Shown: piece after piece, positions 35,306-45,700 of the stretch | Layout of the letters: each line of letters begins with the position of its first letter | How positions within the stretch are numbered: the stretch's first letter is position 1 | Assembly: GCF_001418205.1 (NCBI RefSeq) | Contig: NZ_LIQF01000001.1 | Coordinates: 124,001 to 188,000 of the forward strand | Source of the DNA: Marinomonas fungiae | GTDB lineage: Bacteria; Pseudomonadota; Gammaproteobacteria; Pseudomonadales; Marinomonadaceae | Reading direction: 5' to 3' | Length of the DNA: 64,000 nucleotides | Program-made: the position numbers and the translations under genes | The notes under the pieces: model-generated | Database searches by the model: none | The model's input: only the letters and a program-made list of their open reading frames with translations | Told to the model about the DNA's origin: nothing

Positions 35306-35468
35306 CACTCTCTTTTCCTTTCAAAATTTTTTGTACTTATTCATTATTCAGAGTTACAAAAGTTTCAAATCTATCTTTTACTTTCTTAAAACTCCCAAGG
35401 CTTCTGTCTCGCCCAGAGATTGGTAGACTGCGCTCTAATAATAATCACAAACCTAGAGAGTATTCTTC

Positions 35469-36755
35469 ATGATCACTAACGAAGCTATCTCATCAAACGA
35501 CCAACGCGAAGTAAAAATTGTTCTTCTCATTGCGGCGTTTGTAATCCTACTAGCAACCTTCTTTAACCAATTACCAGGCGGTATGATTGGCGCATTAGGC
35601 GCGATGGTCATCGTAGGTTTCATCCTTAACTACTTAGGCGACCGAACTCCGATTATCAATCAATTTTTCGGTGGTGGTGCCATTGTTGTTATCTTCGGCT
35701 CTTCCTACTTATTCCACAGTGGTTTCCTATCCGGCGACATTGAGAAGCAAATTACCACCTTTACCAAAAGCGGTGGCTTCCTTTCATTCTATGTAGCCAG
35801 CCTCGTAACGGGTTCTATTCTGGGCATGAGCACGGATACTCTCAAAAAAGCAGCCCTTAAATACATTCCCGTTATTTTAGGTGCAGTAGCTATCTCTTTC
35901 TTATTTGCTGGCGTAATCGGCTTGTTCTTCGGTAAGAACATGTTTGAATCCCTAATGCTGATTGCTCTACCGATTATGGGCGGTGGCATGGGTGCAGGCG
36001 CTGTACCATTGGTAGAGATCATGTCTGGTCGTACAGGTATGGATGCAGCATCATTAATGTCACAAATGGTACCAGCCCTAGCAATTGGTAATGCTATCGC
36101 TATTGTTATTGCTGGGCTTTTGAACAAAGTAGGTCAAATGAAACCTACTTGGACAGGTAATGGTGAGCTGATCCGAGGCAACGCTGAGGCCATTGAGGAT
36201 AAGTCGACGTCAAATGATTCTCTAGATGTGAAAAAGCTCGGCATGGGAGCATTGATTGCCATCAGTATGTTTTTCCTAGGTACGCTTCTTTCAACCGTCA
36301 TTAGCATGCACACCTACGCATTGATGATTTTATCTATTGCACTCATTAAGGTTTCAGGTCTAATGCCTGAACGTTTAGAAAAAGCCGCACATGCTTGGTA
36401 CACCTTTGTAGTCAGTAACCTAACCCCAGCACTTCTAGTGGGTATCGGTGTCGCCTACACAGATCTTAACCAGATCATTGATGCACTGACACCAATGTAC
36501 TTCATCATGGTTTTCGCAACGGTATTGGGTGCTGCTGTGGGTGCAGGTATCGTCGGGCGTTTGATGGGCTTTTACCCAATCGAATCAGCCATTACCGGCG
36601 GTCTATGTATGGCCAATATGGGCGGTACCGGTGACGTTGCCGTACTGGCCGCGAGCAAACGTATGCAGCTAATGCCCTTTGCACAAATTTCCTCACGGAT
36701 TGGCGGTGCCTTTATGTTGATTCTAGCGACCTTCGCGATTCAACTGCTTGCCTAG
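35469..36755 (+). CDS. 2-hydroxycarboxylate transporter (CitS/MaeN/CimH family)
   Basis: 428 residues, about 11 membrane helices. The two family reentrant loops are visible as PIMGGGMGAGAVPLVEI (about 165-180) and ANMGGTGDVAVLAA (about 390-405), replacing the usual GGNG. ITGGLCMA precedes the second. The family moves citrate, malate or related 2-hydroxycarboxylates with Na+. It is followed by a hairpin and then a CitA/DcuS-type two-component system, which probably induces it. Confidence 0.9.
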   Translation: MITNEAISSNDQREVKIVLLIAAFVILLATFFNQLPGGMIGALGAMVIVGFILNYLGDRTPIINQFFGGGAIVVIFGSSYLFHSGFLSGDIEKQITTFTKSGGFLSFYVASLVTGSILGMSTDTLKKAALKYIPVILGAVAISFLFAGVIGLFFGKNMFESLMLIALPIMGGGMGAGAVPLVEIMSGRTGMDAASLMSQMVPALAIGNAIAIVIAGLLNKVGQMKPTWTGNGELIRGNAEAIEDKSTSNDSLDVKKLGMGALIAISMFFLGTLLSTVISMHTYALMILSIALIKVSGLMPERLEKAAHAWYTFVVSNLTPALLVGIGVAYTDLNQIIDALTPMYFIMVFATVLGAAVGAGIVGRLMGFYPIESAITGGLCMANMGGTGDVAVLAASKRMQLMPFAQISSRIGGAFMLILATFAIQLLA

Positions 36756-36770
36756 TTACCTTGGATATTC

Positions 36771-36791
36771 AGAGCCCTCTATGAGGGCTCT
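36771..36791 (+). terminator. Hairpin between the 2HCT transporter and its sensor kinase gene
   Basis: A 9-base stem AGAGCCCTC/GAGGGCTCT with loop TAT, followed by C/T-rich CTTCCCTTCTC. It is likely a partial terminator that keeps kinase expression below that of the transporter. Confidence 0.6.
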
Positions 36792-36823
36792 CTTCCCTTC
36801 TCTATAATGCTAGGTATTCGCCC

Positions 36824-38431
36824 ATGAACGCCAATACCATGACACTCAAATCCTATCTCACTGCGATCATTCTGTTTACCATCACCCTAATCATTGCTGT
36901 ATCAGGCGGATTAATGGTATTTGTCACCAAGCAAACTTACCTAGATGGGGTGAGCCAACGTGGTATAGAGCTGGCAAAGGTGTTGGCCAACGACGGGCAC
37001 GTCATTCAAGCGACCCAACGCTCAAATCAAGGCACATTTGAGAGCATCCGTGACTACATCGAAACCATTCGCTCTAAAACTGATGCCTCTTACATAGTGG
37101 TGACTAATAAAAACGGCATTCGCTTAAGCCATCCAGAACAGGAGCGCGTTGGCGAAACCTTTATCGGTGAAGATATTCAAGCAACCCTGAAACAAGGCCT
37201 TACCCGTACTACGGTAGCGACCGGCTCTTTGGGCTCTGCAATCCGTAACTTTGCCCCCATTCAAATGAATGATCAGGTCATTGGCGCTGTCAGCATCGGC
37301 TATTTGAATCAGTCAATTACGGATTTGCTGTTTAATTACTACCTTGAAGCCATTCTCTGGCTTGGTTTCATTTATATCAGCGCGATTGTTCTGACGTTAT
37401 CGCTATTGAGTAAATTAAAACGAACTTTCTTAGAATACGAGCCAGAAGAAATCGTACAGCGTTTTAAAGAACACAGCTTACTACTTGGCAGTATCCGAGA
37501 AGGTATTATTGCCATCGATCGCCAACACAAGATCACGGCCATCAACGACGCTGCCAGCTATTGGCTGGCACCGGATCAAGATCATGAGAAGCTGATCGGA
37601 TTACCACTAGAGGAACTCTCTCAGGGGCTCTCACTACTAATCGTCGACAGTTTAAGTAATCGCAACAAGCATTCGATCACCTTGGGACGACATGACTTCG
37701 CAGCCTCCCTATATCCTTTAAATGATCAGAGTACGGATTCTGGGTATCTAATAGTGTTGAATCATGAGCAAGACATGTCAGAACTTGAGCAAGAGTTAGC
37801 GCGTACCACTGCCTATGCCCATCAGCTACGCGCCAAAACGCACGAACACAATAACAAGTTGAACGTCATCTCAGGGCTATTACAGGCAGGTAAAACGCAG
37901 GCGGCAATTGATTATTTACAGCAAGAAAGTGACCTGCACCAAAATATGCTTGGCGCCTTGGTCAAAAGCATCGAGAACAGCCCCGTCGCAGGCATGTTGC
38001 TGTCAAAGTATAATTACGCAAGTGAGCATCAGATTGCCTTCACCTTAGACGAAGACAGTCAATTAAAGAATTACGACCAGTCCGTTAATGACGATTTAAT
38101 AAGCTTGATCGGCAATTTACTTGAGAACGCATTTTACGCTGCGCAAAATAACCCCAATGCCCAAGCATCGACCGATGTGTTCATCAGCGATCGCACTAAT
38201 TTCCTAATGATCACGGTAGAAGATAGCGGCCTTGGCGTCGACGAGAAAATTGCCCAACGTATTTTCGATTTGGGCATCAGTAGCAAACCGGACTCATCAC
38301 AGCATGGCGTTGGTCTGTATTTGGTAAGCCGCATTGTAAAACGCTACAATGGCAGCCTTGACTGGGAACGTAGTGATGCAAACACTACAGTGTTCAGTGT
38401 GTACCTAGATAAACGAGAGTTAGAACCATGA
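36824..38431 (+). CDS. Sensor histidine kinase, CitA/DcuS/MalK family
   Basis: 535 residues. First membrane helix 14-36, periplasmic PASp (CitA) domain about 40-180 with SYIVVTNKNGIRLSHPEQERVG and FAPI, second helix about 180-200, a cytoplasmic PAS (about 220-320), then the kinase. The family H-box is THEHNNKLNVISGLL with His340, and the ATPase has NLLENAFYA and GVGLYLVSRIV. It senses a carboxylate in the periplasm. It overlaps the response regulator by 4 bases and lies just after the 2HCT transporter gene. Confidence 0.93.
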   Translation: MNANTMTLKSYLTAIILFTITLIIAVSGGLMVFVTKQTYLDGVSQRGIELAKVLANDGHVIQATQRSNQGTFESIRDYIETIRSKTDASYIVVTNKNGIRLSHPEQERVGETFIGEDIQATLKQGLTRTTVATGSLGSAIRNFAPIQMNDQVIGAVSIGYLNQSITDLLFNYYLEAILWLGFIYISAIVLTLSLLSKLKRTFLEYEPEEIVQRFKEHSLLLGSIREGIIAIDRQHKITAINDAASYWLAPDQDHEKLIGLPLEELSQGLSLLIVDSLSNRNKHSITLGRHDFAASLYPLNDQSTDSGYLIVLNHEQDMSELEQELARTTAYAHQLRAKTHEHNNKLNVISGLLQAGKTQAAIDYLQQESDLHQNMLGALVKSIENSPVAGMLLSKYNYASEHQIAFTLDEDSQLKNYDQSVNDDLISLIGNLLENAFYAAQNNPNAQASTDVFISDRTNFLMITVEDSGLGVDEKIAQRIFDLGISSKPDSSQHGVGLYLVSRIVKRYNGSLDWERSDANTTVFSVYLDKRELEP

Positions 38432-39105
38432 CACAATATTCTGTTTTGATCGTTGAAGACGATCAACAAGCTAGCTACACCCTTGAGCAAGCGGTCAACC
38501 AGCACCCTTTATTTAAAGTCATTGCCGCCGCTGAATCGGTTGCAGAGACGCATATTTATCTTAAACAACAACCCGACCTGATCTTGCTCGACATTAGCCT
38601 TCCAGATGGAAATGGTATGAGTTTGTTGCGCGAAATTCGTCAGCAGAATTTGAATGCTTCGGTCATTATGACCACGGCAGAACGTGAGTCGAGCATGGTG
38701 GCGCAAGCGATTCAATTCGGCGTCAACGATTACCTAGTGAAGCCCCTACGCTTGTCCCGCGTGCATCAAGCGCTGAATGACTTTGTCGCGTTTCAATCAA
38801 AGCTTGAAGAGTCTGATCACATTGACCAATTGCAGATTGACGACTTAATGCGTAAAAGCAAGACGCCAAGCAAAAACCGCAAAACACCAAAAGGGATCGA
38901 TGCCACCACGCTTGCCACCATGGTGGAACACATCAAACAACGCCAAGAACCCTTCTCCGCTCAAGAAATCGGCGACGAGCTAGCATTAAGCCGTATCACC
39001 GCTCGCCGCTATCTTGAGTATTTAGAAGAACAAGGCATGGTCAACATGAGCCTAAACTACAATACTGGCGGTCGTCCTAAGCAACTGTATCATGTGGTTC
39101 GTTGA
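38428..39105 (+). CDS. Response regulator, CitB/DcuR/MalR family
   Basis: 225 residues. Receiver 1-125 (VEDDQQA, LILLDISLPDG with Asp55, and K of LVKPLRL). A linker is followed by a C-terminal helix-turn-helix (about 155-225, FSAQEIGDELALSRITARRYLEYL) typical of CitB. It likely activates the 2HCT transporter gene upstream. The 3' end overlaps the convergent DMT transporter gene by 29 bases. Confidence 0.93.
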   Translation: MTQYSVLIVEDDQQASYTLEQAVNQHPLFKVIAAAESVAETHIYLKQQPDLILLDISLPDGNGMSLLREIRQQNLNASVIMTTAERESSMVAQAIQFGVNDYLVKPLRLSRVHQALNDFVAFQSKLEESDHIDQLQIDDLMRKSKTPSKNRKTPKGIDATTLATMVEHIKQRQEPFSAQEIGDELALSRITARRYLEYLEEQGMVNMSLNYNTGGRPKQLYHVVR

Positions 39106-39955
39106 GGAGTTTGGCATTCGATAACGGGCTTTTAAAACGTATATTTGCAGCTAACAAAGAGCCTATCACTAAAGCTACTCCAAGCCACTGCAGAGAGCCA
39201 AGATTCTCTTGCATCATCCACATTCCTAAGCCCACCGCGACGATTGGGTTTAACAATGACAACATTCCAAAAGCATTAGGGCCTATCTGCTTGATAGCGT
39301 TCACTGCGATCAAGTAGCCCATTGCGGTGTTGAGTATTACCAGCCAAATGAGTCCAGGCACGTTATTCATCTGGATCATTACAGGGGCGCCCTCAAAAAA
39401 CCAAGCAATTGGAACCAGAACAGCCCCCGACATCAATAACTGCCATGTCGCCACGCCAAGAATGTCATCCACTTGCCAGTGTTTGGTAAGTAAGGTTGCG
39501 ATCGCCACGACCAACGTCGCGCCCAAAGCACAAGCCACTCCGATTGGGTCTAAGTTAGCAGACGGATTGAGCAGTAATAGTACGCCGGCTAAGCCCACCA
39601 TCGAACTTAAAGTGGCTTTTAGTTGGGGAGTTTTGCTCTGAGCCAACCATTGAATAATGATCAATACAAGTGGCAATGTCGCCCCCAAAGTTCCCGCAAC
39701 ACTGCCGGGAAGTCGATAGGCTGCCATCATTAACAAAATGAAAAACAAACTAATATTAAAAAAGCCCAGCACAAAGACCTTTCCTAAGTGCATCCTCGGC
39801 ATTCGGCGTACAAACAACCATAGAAATAGCCCTGCCCCCAGAGCACGCCATACCGCTACCCAAATAGGTGGTAAATCCGTTAAAAACAAACCCACGGCAG
39901 CATAAGTGCTGCCCCAAAGCATTGGGGCAAGCGCCGCCAGAAAAAATGGATGCAT
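39077..39955 (-). CDS. EamA/DMT-family transporter
   Basis: 292 residues, 10 membrane helices in two EamA repeats: LAALAPMLWGSTYAAVG at the start and ILNTAMGYLIAVNAIKQIG in the second half. Members export amino acids, nucleotides or drugs. I chose ATG 39955 (GAGAGG nearby). The frame also has a TTG five codons upstream. It is divergent from a MarR regulator, with two perfect palindromes between them, so MarR repression is expected. Confidence 0.88.
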   Translation of the reverse strand: MHPFFLAALAPMLWGSTYAAVGLFLTDLPPIWVAVWRALGAGLFLWLFVRRMPRMHLGKVFVLGFFNISLFFILLMMAAYRLPGSVAGTLGATLPLVLIIIQWLAQSKTPQLKATLSSMVGLAGVLLLLNPSANLDPIGVACALGATLVVAIATLLTKHWQVDDILGVATWQLLMSGAVLVPIAWFFEGAPVMIQMNNVPGLIWLVILNTAMGYLIAVNAIKQIGPNAFGMLSLLNPIVAVGLGMWMMQENLGSLQWLGVALVIGSLLAANIRFKSPLSNAKLLNEPHDTVA

Positions 39956-39972
39956 AGAGCCTCTCGTCAATT

Positions 39973-39990
39973 TATCTTTTTAAAAAGATA
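39973..39990. promoter_or_regulatory. MarR operator palindrome 1
   Basis: TATCTTTTTAAAAAGATA, a perfect 18-base palindrome 18 bases upstream of the DMT transporter start. Twin of the site at 40030-40047. Confidence 0.75.
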
Positions 39991-40029
39991 CTTTTTTGAA
40001 AGGTATTGTTTTACTACTTTGAAATCAAG

Positions 40030-40047
40030 TATCTTTTCTAAAAGATA
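40030..40047. promoter_or_regulatory. MarR operator palindrome 2
   Basis: TATCTTTTCTAAAAGATA, the same 18-base palindrome with one central mismatch, 57 bases from site 1 and 39 bases ahead of the marR start. A weaker copy (ATACTTTTTTGAAAGGTAT) lies between them. Confidence 0.75.
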
Positions 40048-40085
40048 TTTTTGACTCGCTATATAGCCCTAATGGAATCCATACT

Positions 40086-40574
40086 ATGCCAGACCATGTC
40101 GCCAAACTTTTACAACAGTGGCAAACCGTTCGTCCTGAACTCGACACAAGCCCAATGGGCATTATTGGTCGCATTGGACGTATGGAAAAGTTTCTACTTC
40201 CCGAAATAGAAAGCATTATTCACCAGCATGGCATGACCCGTATCGAGTTTGACTTAATGGCCACCCTACGCCGCGCCAATGGCCCGCTCACACCAACAGA
40301 CCTTTACAAAACTACTATGCTGTCTTCCGGTGCCGTGTCTAGCAAGCTAGATAAGCTGGTTGAAAAGCAATGGGTTAAACGTCTCGTGAACGAAGAAGAT
40401 CGTCGCAGCTGCCGAGTCGTTTTGACGAAGGAAGGACTTAGGATTATCGACCCGGCTGTTGATGCGCACCTTGAAAACCAAAAAAAACTCCTCGAAAGCT
40501 TAACCTTCGAGGAGCAACAGACTTTGGGAAACCTACTGGCCAAATGGCTTGGCGAGTATGAAAATCAGCGTTGA
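40086..40574 (+). CDS. MarR-family transcriptional regulator
   Basis: 162 residues. The winged helix runs from about residue 60 to 130: RIEFDLMATLRRANGPLTPTDLYKTTMLSSGAVSSKLDKLVEK, with the wing KRLVNEEDRRSCRVVLT. The last helices form the dimer interface. It is divergent from the DMT transporter. The repeated palindrome in the shared intergenic region is its likely operator, repressing both genes. The ligand is unknown. Confidence 0.9.
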   Translation: MPDHVAKLLQQWQTVRPELDTSPMGIIGRIGRMEKFLLPEIESIIHQHGMTRIEFDLMATLRRANGPLTPTDLYKTTMLSSGAVSSKLDKLVEKQWVKRLVNEEDRRSCRVVLTKEGLRIIDPAVDAHLENQKKLLESLTFEEQQTLGNLLAKWLGEYENQR

Positions 40575-40575
40575 A

Positions 40576-41034
40576 TTAATTCAACGTACTTAGCGCAGCA
40601 TAGCGTTCAGTGGCGGCCATATCGACTGCACGCTTCAATGCGTCTGGTGTTTGATACACTTGCGTGATGAATTTCTGGTCTTGTACTTGCTTTGCGTCCA
40701 AGTAATCATGCTCTACTAACCAGCCTTTTAAAGCGTCTTGATCCAGCTGACCATCAGGAAGCTTCATCTTATTCATATCCTCTTCGGATAACTGCGCTAC
40801 CGCTCCACCAGGCAAATAAATTGCACCCGTAATAAAGTCGACACCAAATGCGACAACCCCAGGAACAAACCAGAACAATAATCCCAAGGCATCTAACGCC
40901 ACCACTCCAAGATCCAGCTTACCGCCGTTCTGCCCCTGACGCTCTGGATAAATCAACGTACCACATGCAGCCAACTGTGAAGCAATTAGAGAACCAACAA
41001 CGACCTTAGTCATCCCTTTCGATGTAATCTTCAT
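40576..41034 (-). CDS. Hypothetical lipoprotein
   Basis: 152 residues. The signal peptide ends with the lipobox LAAC (Cys24), followed by GTLIYPERQG. A hydrophobic stretch with ALGLLFWFVPGVVAFGVDF lies at about 50-70, then GAIYLPGG and a polar C-terminal half. Small conserved proteins of this form occur in many gammaproteobacteria without a known role. ATG 41034 has an AGGAG site. The end is one base from the marR stop on the other strand. Confidence 0.75.
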   Translation of the reverse strand: MKITSKGMTKVVVGSLIASQLAACGTLIYPERQGQNGGKLDLGVVALDALGLLFWFVPGVVAFGVDFITGAIYLPGGAVAQLSEEDMNKMKLPDGQLDQDALKGWLVEHDYLDAKQVQDQKFITQVYQTPDALKRAVDMAATERYAALSTLN

Positions 41035-41152
41035 GCGTCTCTCCTTTTGAAATTTGATGCTTTCAATGTGGCTTCATTCATAAAACTAATCAAGCAAGTC
41101 CTGTAACTTAGCTTTTATTTGCGTCTTTTAAGCACATTGCTTAGAGATCAAA

Positions 41153-42373
41153 TCAATTTTCTGACAGTTGCTGTTCTAACTTATGGATTATGTATTTACC
41201 AATTGGAAAGGCGCTCGTCGCAGCTGGCGATGGCGCATTACAAACATGCAAAGTACGAGCACTGTGGGCAAAAAGAAAATCGTGTACCAGCTTGCCATCT
41301 TTCATCACTGCTTGTGCGCGAATGCCTGCAGGATAGGGCTCAAGATCTGACAACTGTACCGTTGGGCAGTACTTTTTGACTTCTTGTAAGTAGCCACGCT
41401 TATACCAAGAGTTATAGGTTTCTTTAAGACCGATTTTCCAGTAGTCCTTAATCAAGTGCCAATAGCCGGGGAAGCTCAACATGGCAGCCGTATCTTTTAG
41501 ACTAACATTGATTTTTCCATAGCCTTCACGTTTCCATCCCTGAACAGCGTTGGGACCCACTGTGACGGTACCATCAATCATACGAGTCAGGTGCACACCA
41601 AGGAATGGTAGATCAGGATCTGGAATAGGATAGATAAGATGATTCACAATCTGATTATGATGCGGGCTTAGGTGGTAGTATTCACCTCGAAATGGCACAA
41701 TCTGAAAATCGGTCTCGATACCCAACATTTTAGTCAGACGGTCGGCCATAAGACCGCCGCAAGAGATCAAATAGCTTGCTTGAAAGCCACCTCGATCGGT
41801 TTGAATGCTTACGCTGGCAGCGTCTTCACTTAAACCGGTAACCTTTGTCGCCAAGTGAACTTCACCACCAAGAGCCATCACTAATTCAGCTAATTTGTCA
41901 CAAATTCGCTGATAGCTGACAATTCCAGTAGAGGGTACCCATAACGCCCCTTTACCGATCACGTTCGGTTCGCGTTGCTTAAGCTCCAACTGCGTTAAGC
42001 GATGTACTTCCAGATCATTGGTCTGACAGCGCTCATAAAGCGCATTCATCCGCTGTAGTTCAAGCTCATTTGTCGCTACTAGCAGTTTGCCGCATTCTTC
42101 AAACGGAATGCTATGAGCTTGGCAAAAAGCCTTCGTCGCCGCTGCGCCCTCTTTACAGAATTGCGCTTTTAAACTACCCGGTGCATAGTAAACGCCAGCA
42201 TGGATCACACCAGAATTGTGGCTTGTTTGATGAGCCGCCACACGCTCCTCTTTCTCCAGTACGGCGACCTTCTTATGGGGATATTTCTGCAACAACTGCC
42301 ACGCGGTGGACAGACCAACGATGCCAGCGCCAATGATCACAATATCATGCGTCATAGTCGATTTTTGGAGCAT
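41153..42373 (-). CDS. lhgO: L-2-hydroxyglutarate oxidase/dehydrogenase LhgO
   Basis: 406 residues. The FAD-binding Rossmann motif is VIIGAGIVGLSTAWQL near the start, then EKEERVAAHQTSHNSGVIHAGVYY (split over residues about 40-62), the LhgO/L2HGDH signature. The C-terminus has SPAATSAFPIG. The enzyme oxidises L-2-hydroxyglutarate to 2-oxoglutarate at the membrane and passes electrons to quinone. I chose ATG 42373, preceded by GAGAGG. A later in-frame ATG has no ribosome site. Confidence 0.9.
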   Translation of the reverse strand: MLQKSTMTHDIVIIGAGIVGLSTAWQLLQKYPHKKVAVLEKEERVAAHQTSHNSGVIHAGVYYAPGSLKAQFCKEGAAATKAFCQAHSIPFEECGKLLVATNELELQRMNALYERCQTNDLEVHRLTQLELKQREPNVIGKGALWVPSTGIVSYQRICDKLAELVMALGGEVHLATKVTGLSEDAASVSIQTDRGGFQASYLISCGGLMADRLTKMLGIETDFQIVPFRGEYYHLSPHHNQIVNHLIYPIPDPDLPFLGVHLTRMIDGTVTVGPNAVQGWKREGYGKINVSLKDTAAMLSFPGYWHLIKDYWKIGLKETYNSWYKRGYLQEVKKYCPTVQLSDLEPYPAGIRAQAVMKDGKLVHDFLFAHSARTLHVCNAPSPAATSAFPIGKYIIHKLEQQLSEN

Positions 42374-42703
42374 TACGTCCTCTCTTAATAAAATGAAAAA
42401 ATTTTCTATTTTTCTAATAAAAACAATTAACTACAACGATAACTCTGCTTAAAGCGCTGTAATTGAAAGTTGCTCATTTACTCTCATCAGATTGTAATCA
42501 TTCCGTACAAATACTTACAAAAAAGTGCACTTTTGCATCCTAATTCCTGTATTTATTTCCTGCCAGTCGGATTAAATTTAGAAAACTCTAATGCTATTTA
42601 GATGTGATCTAAAACGTCGCCTTGCTGCATGAACAATCTAACTCAAAGAAATAGTTGATCTCCGTAAGAGCTTCCAGAGCCCAACTTATCAGGAATGGAA
42701 ATC
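42374..42703. other. 330-base promoter region of the giant adhesin operon
   Basis: Non-coding, AT-rich, between divergent lhgO and the giant protein gene. No strong palindrome or known operator was recognised. It should hold the operon promoter. Confidence 0.4.
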
Positions 42704-45700
42704 ATGGCTAAAAATCTTCCAACATACCCTAAACGCGCAGCCACTTTATCTCGACTTGAACCAAGGCTGATGTTTGATGGGGCGGCTCTGGTCGATGCCC
42801 AGCATGCAGTGGAACAAGACAACCATGATAGCATTCAGACATTGGAGAATAACTTCTACGCCCCCCCAGCAAAACTCTTTGCAACGGACCAACAGAACGA
42901 CGCGCTTAATAGCGCGATAAACCTTGCTAGTACAACCATTCAAGATTACCTTGACCACGCGTCAGTACAAGAGCTGAGTCAATTTTTTGATTCGGGAAAC
43001 CTTGCATCAGACAGCACCGATACGCTCGCAACACTCATAAAGCAATCCCTTTCTGATGGCTCATTGTCTACTTCTATTTCCTTAGTCAGCTATCAGACAT
43101 TAGGATTAAATGTGGCCGCTTATGACGCTCAAAGTAACACCATTTACATGAATGAAGCTTGGTTAGGTGTACTGGATACAGACAGCGTTGCGGGTGTCTT
43201 GATAGAAGAGTTTGGTCATGCGATTGATCAACATTTATCAGACAATGATAGCTCTGGTGACGAGGGTTATTTGTTCGCTATTGCGGCTCAAAACCAAAAC
43301 ATCAGTGACGCCTTGCGCTCTCAAGCTAAGCTTGAAAATGACCATGGAACAATCATCATTGATGGCACCATTCGCCAAGTCGAATTCGCCAATTTTAACT
43401 TCGGCAACGCCTACGCCGTTGATACAACACAAGGCAACCTAGCGGAAAAAGAGCAGAATAGTATCGATTTCATCGGCACCTCTCTGAATATCGCAAACAT
43501 TGACGACAAAACCGGCAACAATCAGTTTTCTGGGAACGATGTGGTGGTTGAGCTGACCATTGATGGCACCACTTACTATGGCTGGATCAGTCGACCTATT
43601 AAAACGCAAGGTATCGTACGAGGCTTCTATTTTTGGTACGACACAAACTTTTCTGATCTAAACAGTGCAACCGCCGACGGCAACACCGATGGCGACCGCA
43701 ATGCCAACGACAACCAAGGTTTTGTACTAGTCGTTGATCAAGGTTACTTTGATGGCATTATCGGCAATGGTGCTACATCCGCCAGTTACAATGTGAGCAG
43801 CTCATCAGACCGTGTAGACAGTGCGGTTAACTCTCTCTTGGTTCCCAATAGCGGCCCTAATTTAACCCCCGATAGTTTGACGGTTAACGAAGATAGTAGT
43901 AACAATACTGGCAATGTGCTTGCCAATGATAGCGACCCTGATAACGATACCTTAACCGTGACTGGGTTTAGCATTACTGGACAAAATGGGCCTTTCACCC
44001 TAGGCGCTGCTTACAACATCAGTGGCGTCGGCAGTTTCACCTTAAATTCAGATGGTTCGTATAGTTTCACCCCCGATGCGGATTACAGCGGCAACGTACC
44101 GTTGATCACTTACACCGCTCAAGACCCAAGTGGCAACAGTGCCAGCAGTTCACTGTCTATTCGCGTAACAGAAGTGAATGACGCACCCAGTTCAAGCAAC
44201 GATGCGGTAACTCTCTATCAGGACACTAGCGTGTTTTTGACCGTAGCGGATTTTGGCAGTTATTCTGATCCAGAGTCTGATCCGCTAGCCAGTGTAAAAA
44301 TCACCTCTTTGCCGACACAAGGCACCTTGGAATATTTCAATGGTAGCGCTTGGCAAAGTGTATCGCTAAATCAGGAATTCACTGCTATTCAGTTGCAATC
44401 ACGTTGGTTGCGCTTTACCCCAGACAGCAATGAATCAGGCAGTAACTACACGAGCTTAGGCTTTGCTGTATCGGATGGTCAGGACGAAAGTGCATCCAAT
44501 TACACGCTAACCTTTAAGGTACTGGCTCAAGATGCCCCACCAAGCCTAACAAGCGATACCGGCACCACCGCCATCGAATCGGGCTATCAAGTCACGGGCA
44601 CTAATATTTCGGGTAATGTGTTAAGTAACGATACAGGTCTTTCTTTAGCGATCAGCAGTATTGAAAGCCAAGACGCAGGCACTCAAAGTAACGTTTCGAA
44701 TTCGGCCTCCATTGCCGGTTTGTATGGTTCATTAACGATCAATTCTGATGGCAGTTACAACTACACCGTTGATAACAGCCAAACCGATGTACAAGGTCTA
44801 TTAACCTCTTCCAACACCCTGTCTGAGACTTTCTATTACCAAGTCACAGACAGCAACAATAAAACCGCAACCAGCACCTTAACGGTATCCATCAGCGGCA
44901 CCAATGATGCGCCGACCGCTGTAAATGATTTCAATTTTATACAAGCGTCAAGCTCTGCGACAAACAATAGCTACGGCACAGCTACGGGAAATGTGTTAAG
45001 CAATGATATCGACGTGGACCAAGGCGATACATTAACAGTGCAGGGATTAGCGGGAGGCAGTGCAACAGGAACAACGGAGTCCAACACGGTACTGCAATTT
45101 ACACAGCCCGGTAACAACGTTAAAGCCGACTATTATGTTTTTCTAGACAACAACGGATCAGCCGGTACGGCATTACTCGATAAAAATAACACTCAAATTC
45201 AAATTAGGAGTATTACTACCGTTAATGACATAACGAATATTGAGCTTTCAGGCCAAGTTAGCAACGCCGTTTTAGCCGATGGCACAACACTCTATTTTGC
45301 TAGCAAAGCAGATGGCTCTGCCTCTGGTGGGACTTCCACGATTACGACCAGCACCACTGTTGCAGCTACCACTATTACTGTTACCGGTCAGACTGGCTCT
45401 ATCAGTGCAGGTATGACAGTTTCTGGAGATGGTATCCCCTCTGGTACAACAGTTGATAGTTACGACGCCAATACGGGGGCGATGACGCTTAATCAAGCCG
45501 TCTCATTATCCAATACAGCCTTAACTTTCTCCGCGCCAGCTAATACCGCGATCACAGGGCAATACGGTACGCTTACATTGCAAGCAAATGGCTCCTATAC
45601 CTATGAGCTAACTAATGGCAGTCTCCCTGCCAATGCAGTCAGCAATGATATTTTTACCTATTCTATACAAGACGCTGCGGGGGTCTCTAGCAGCGCGACG

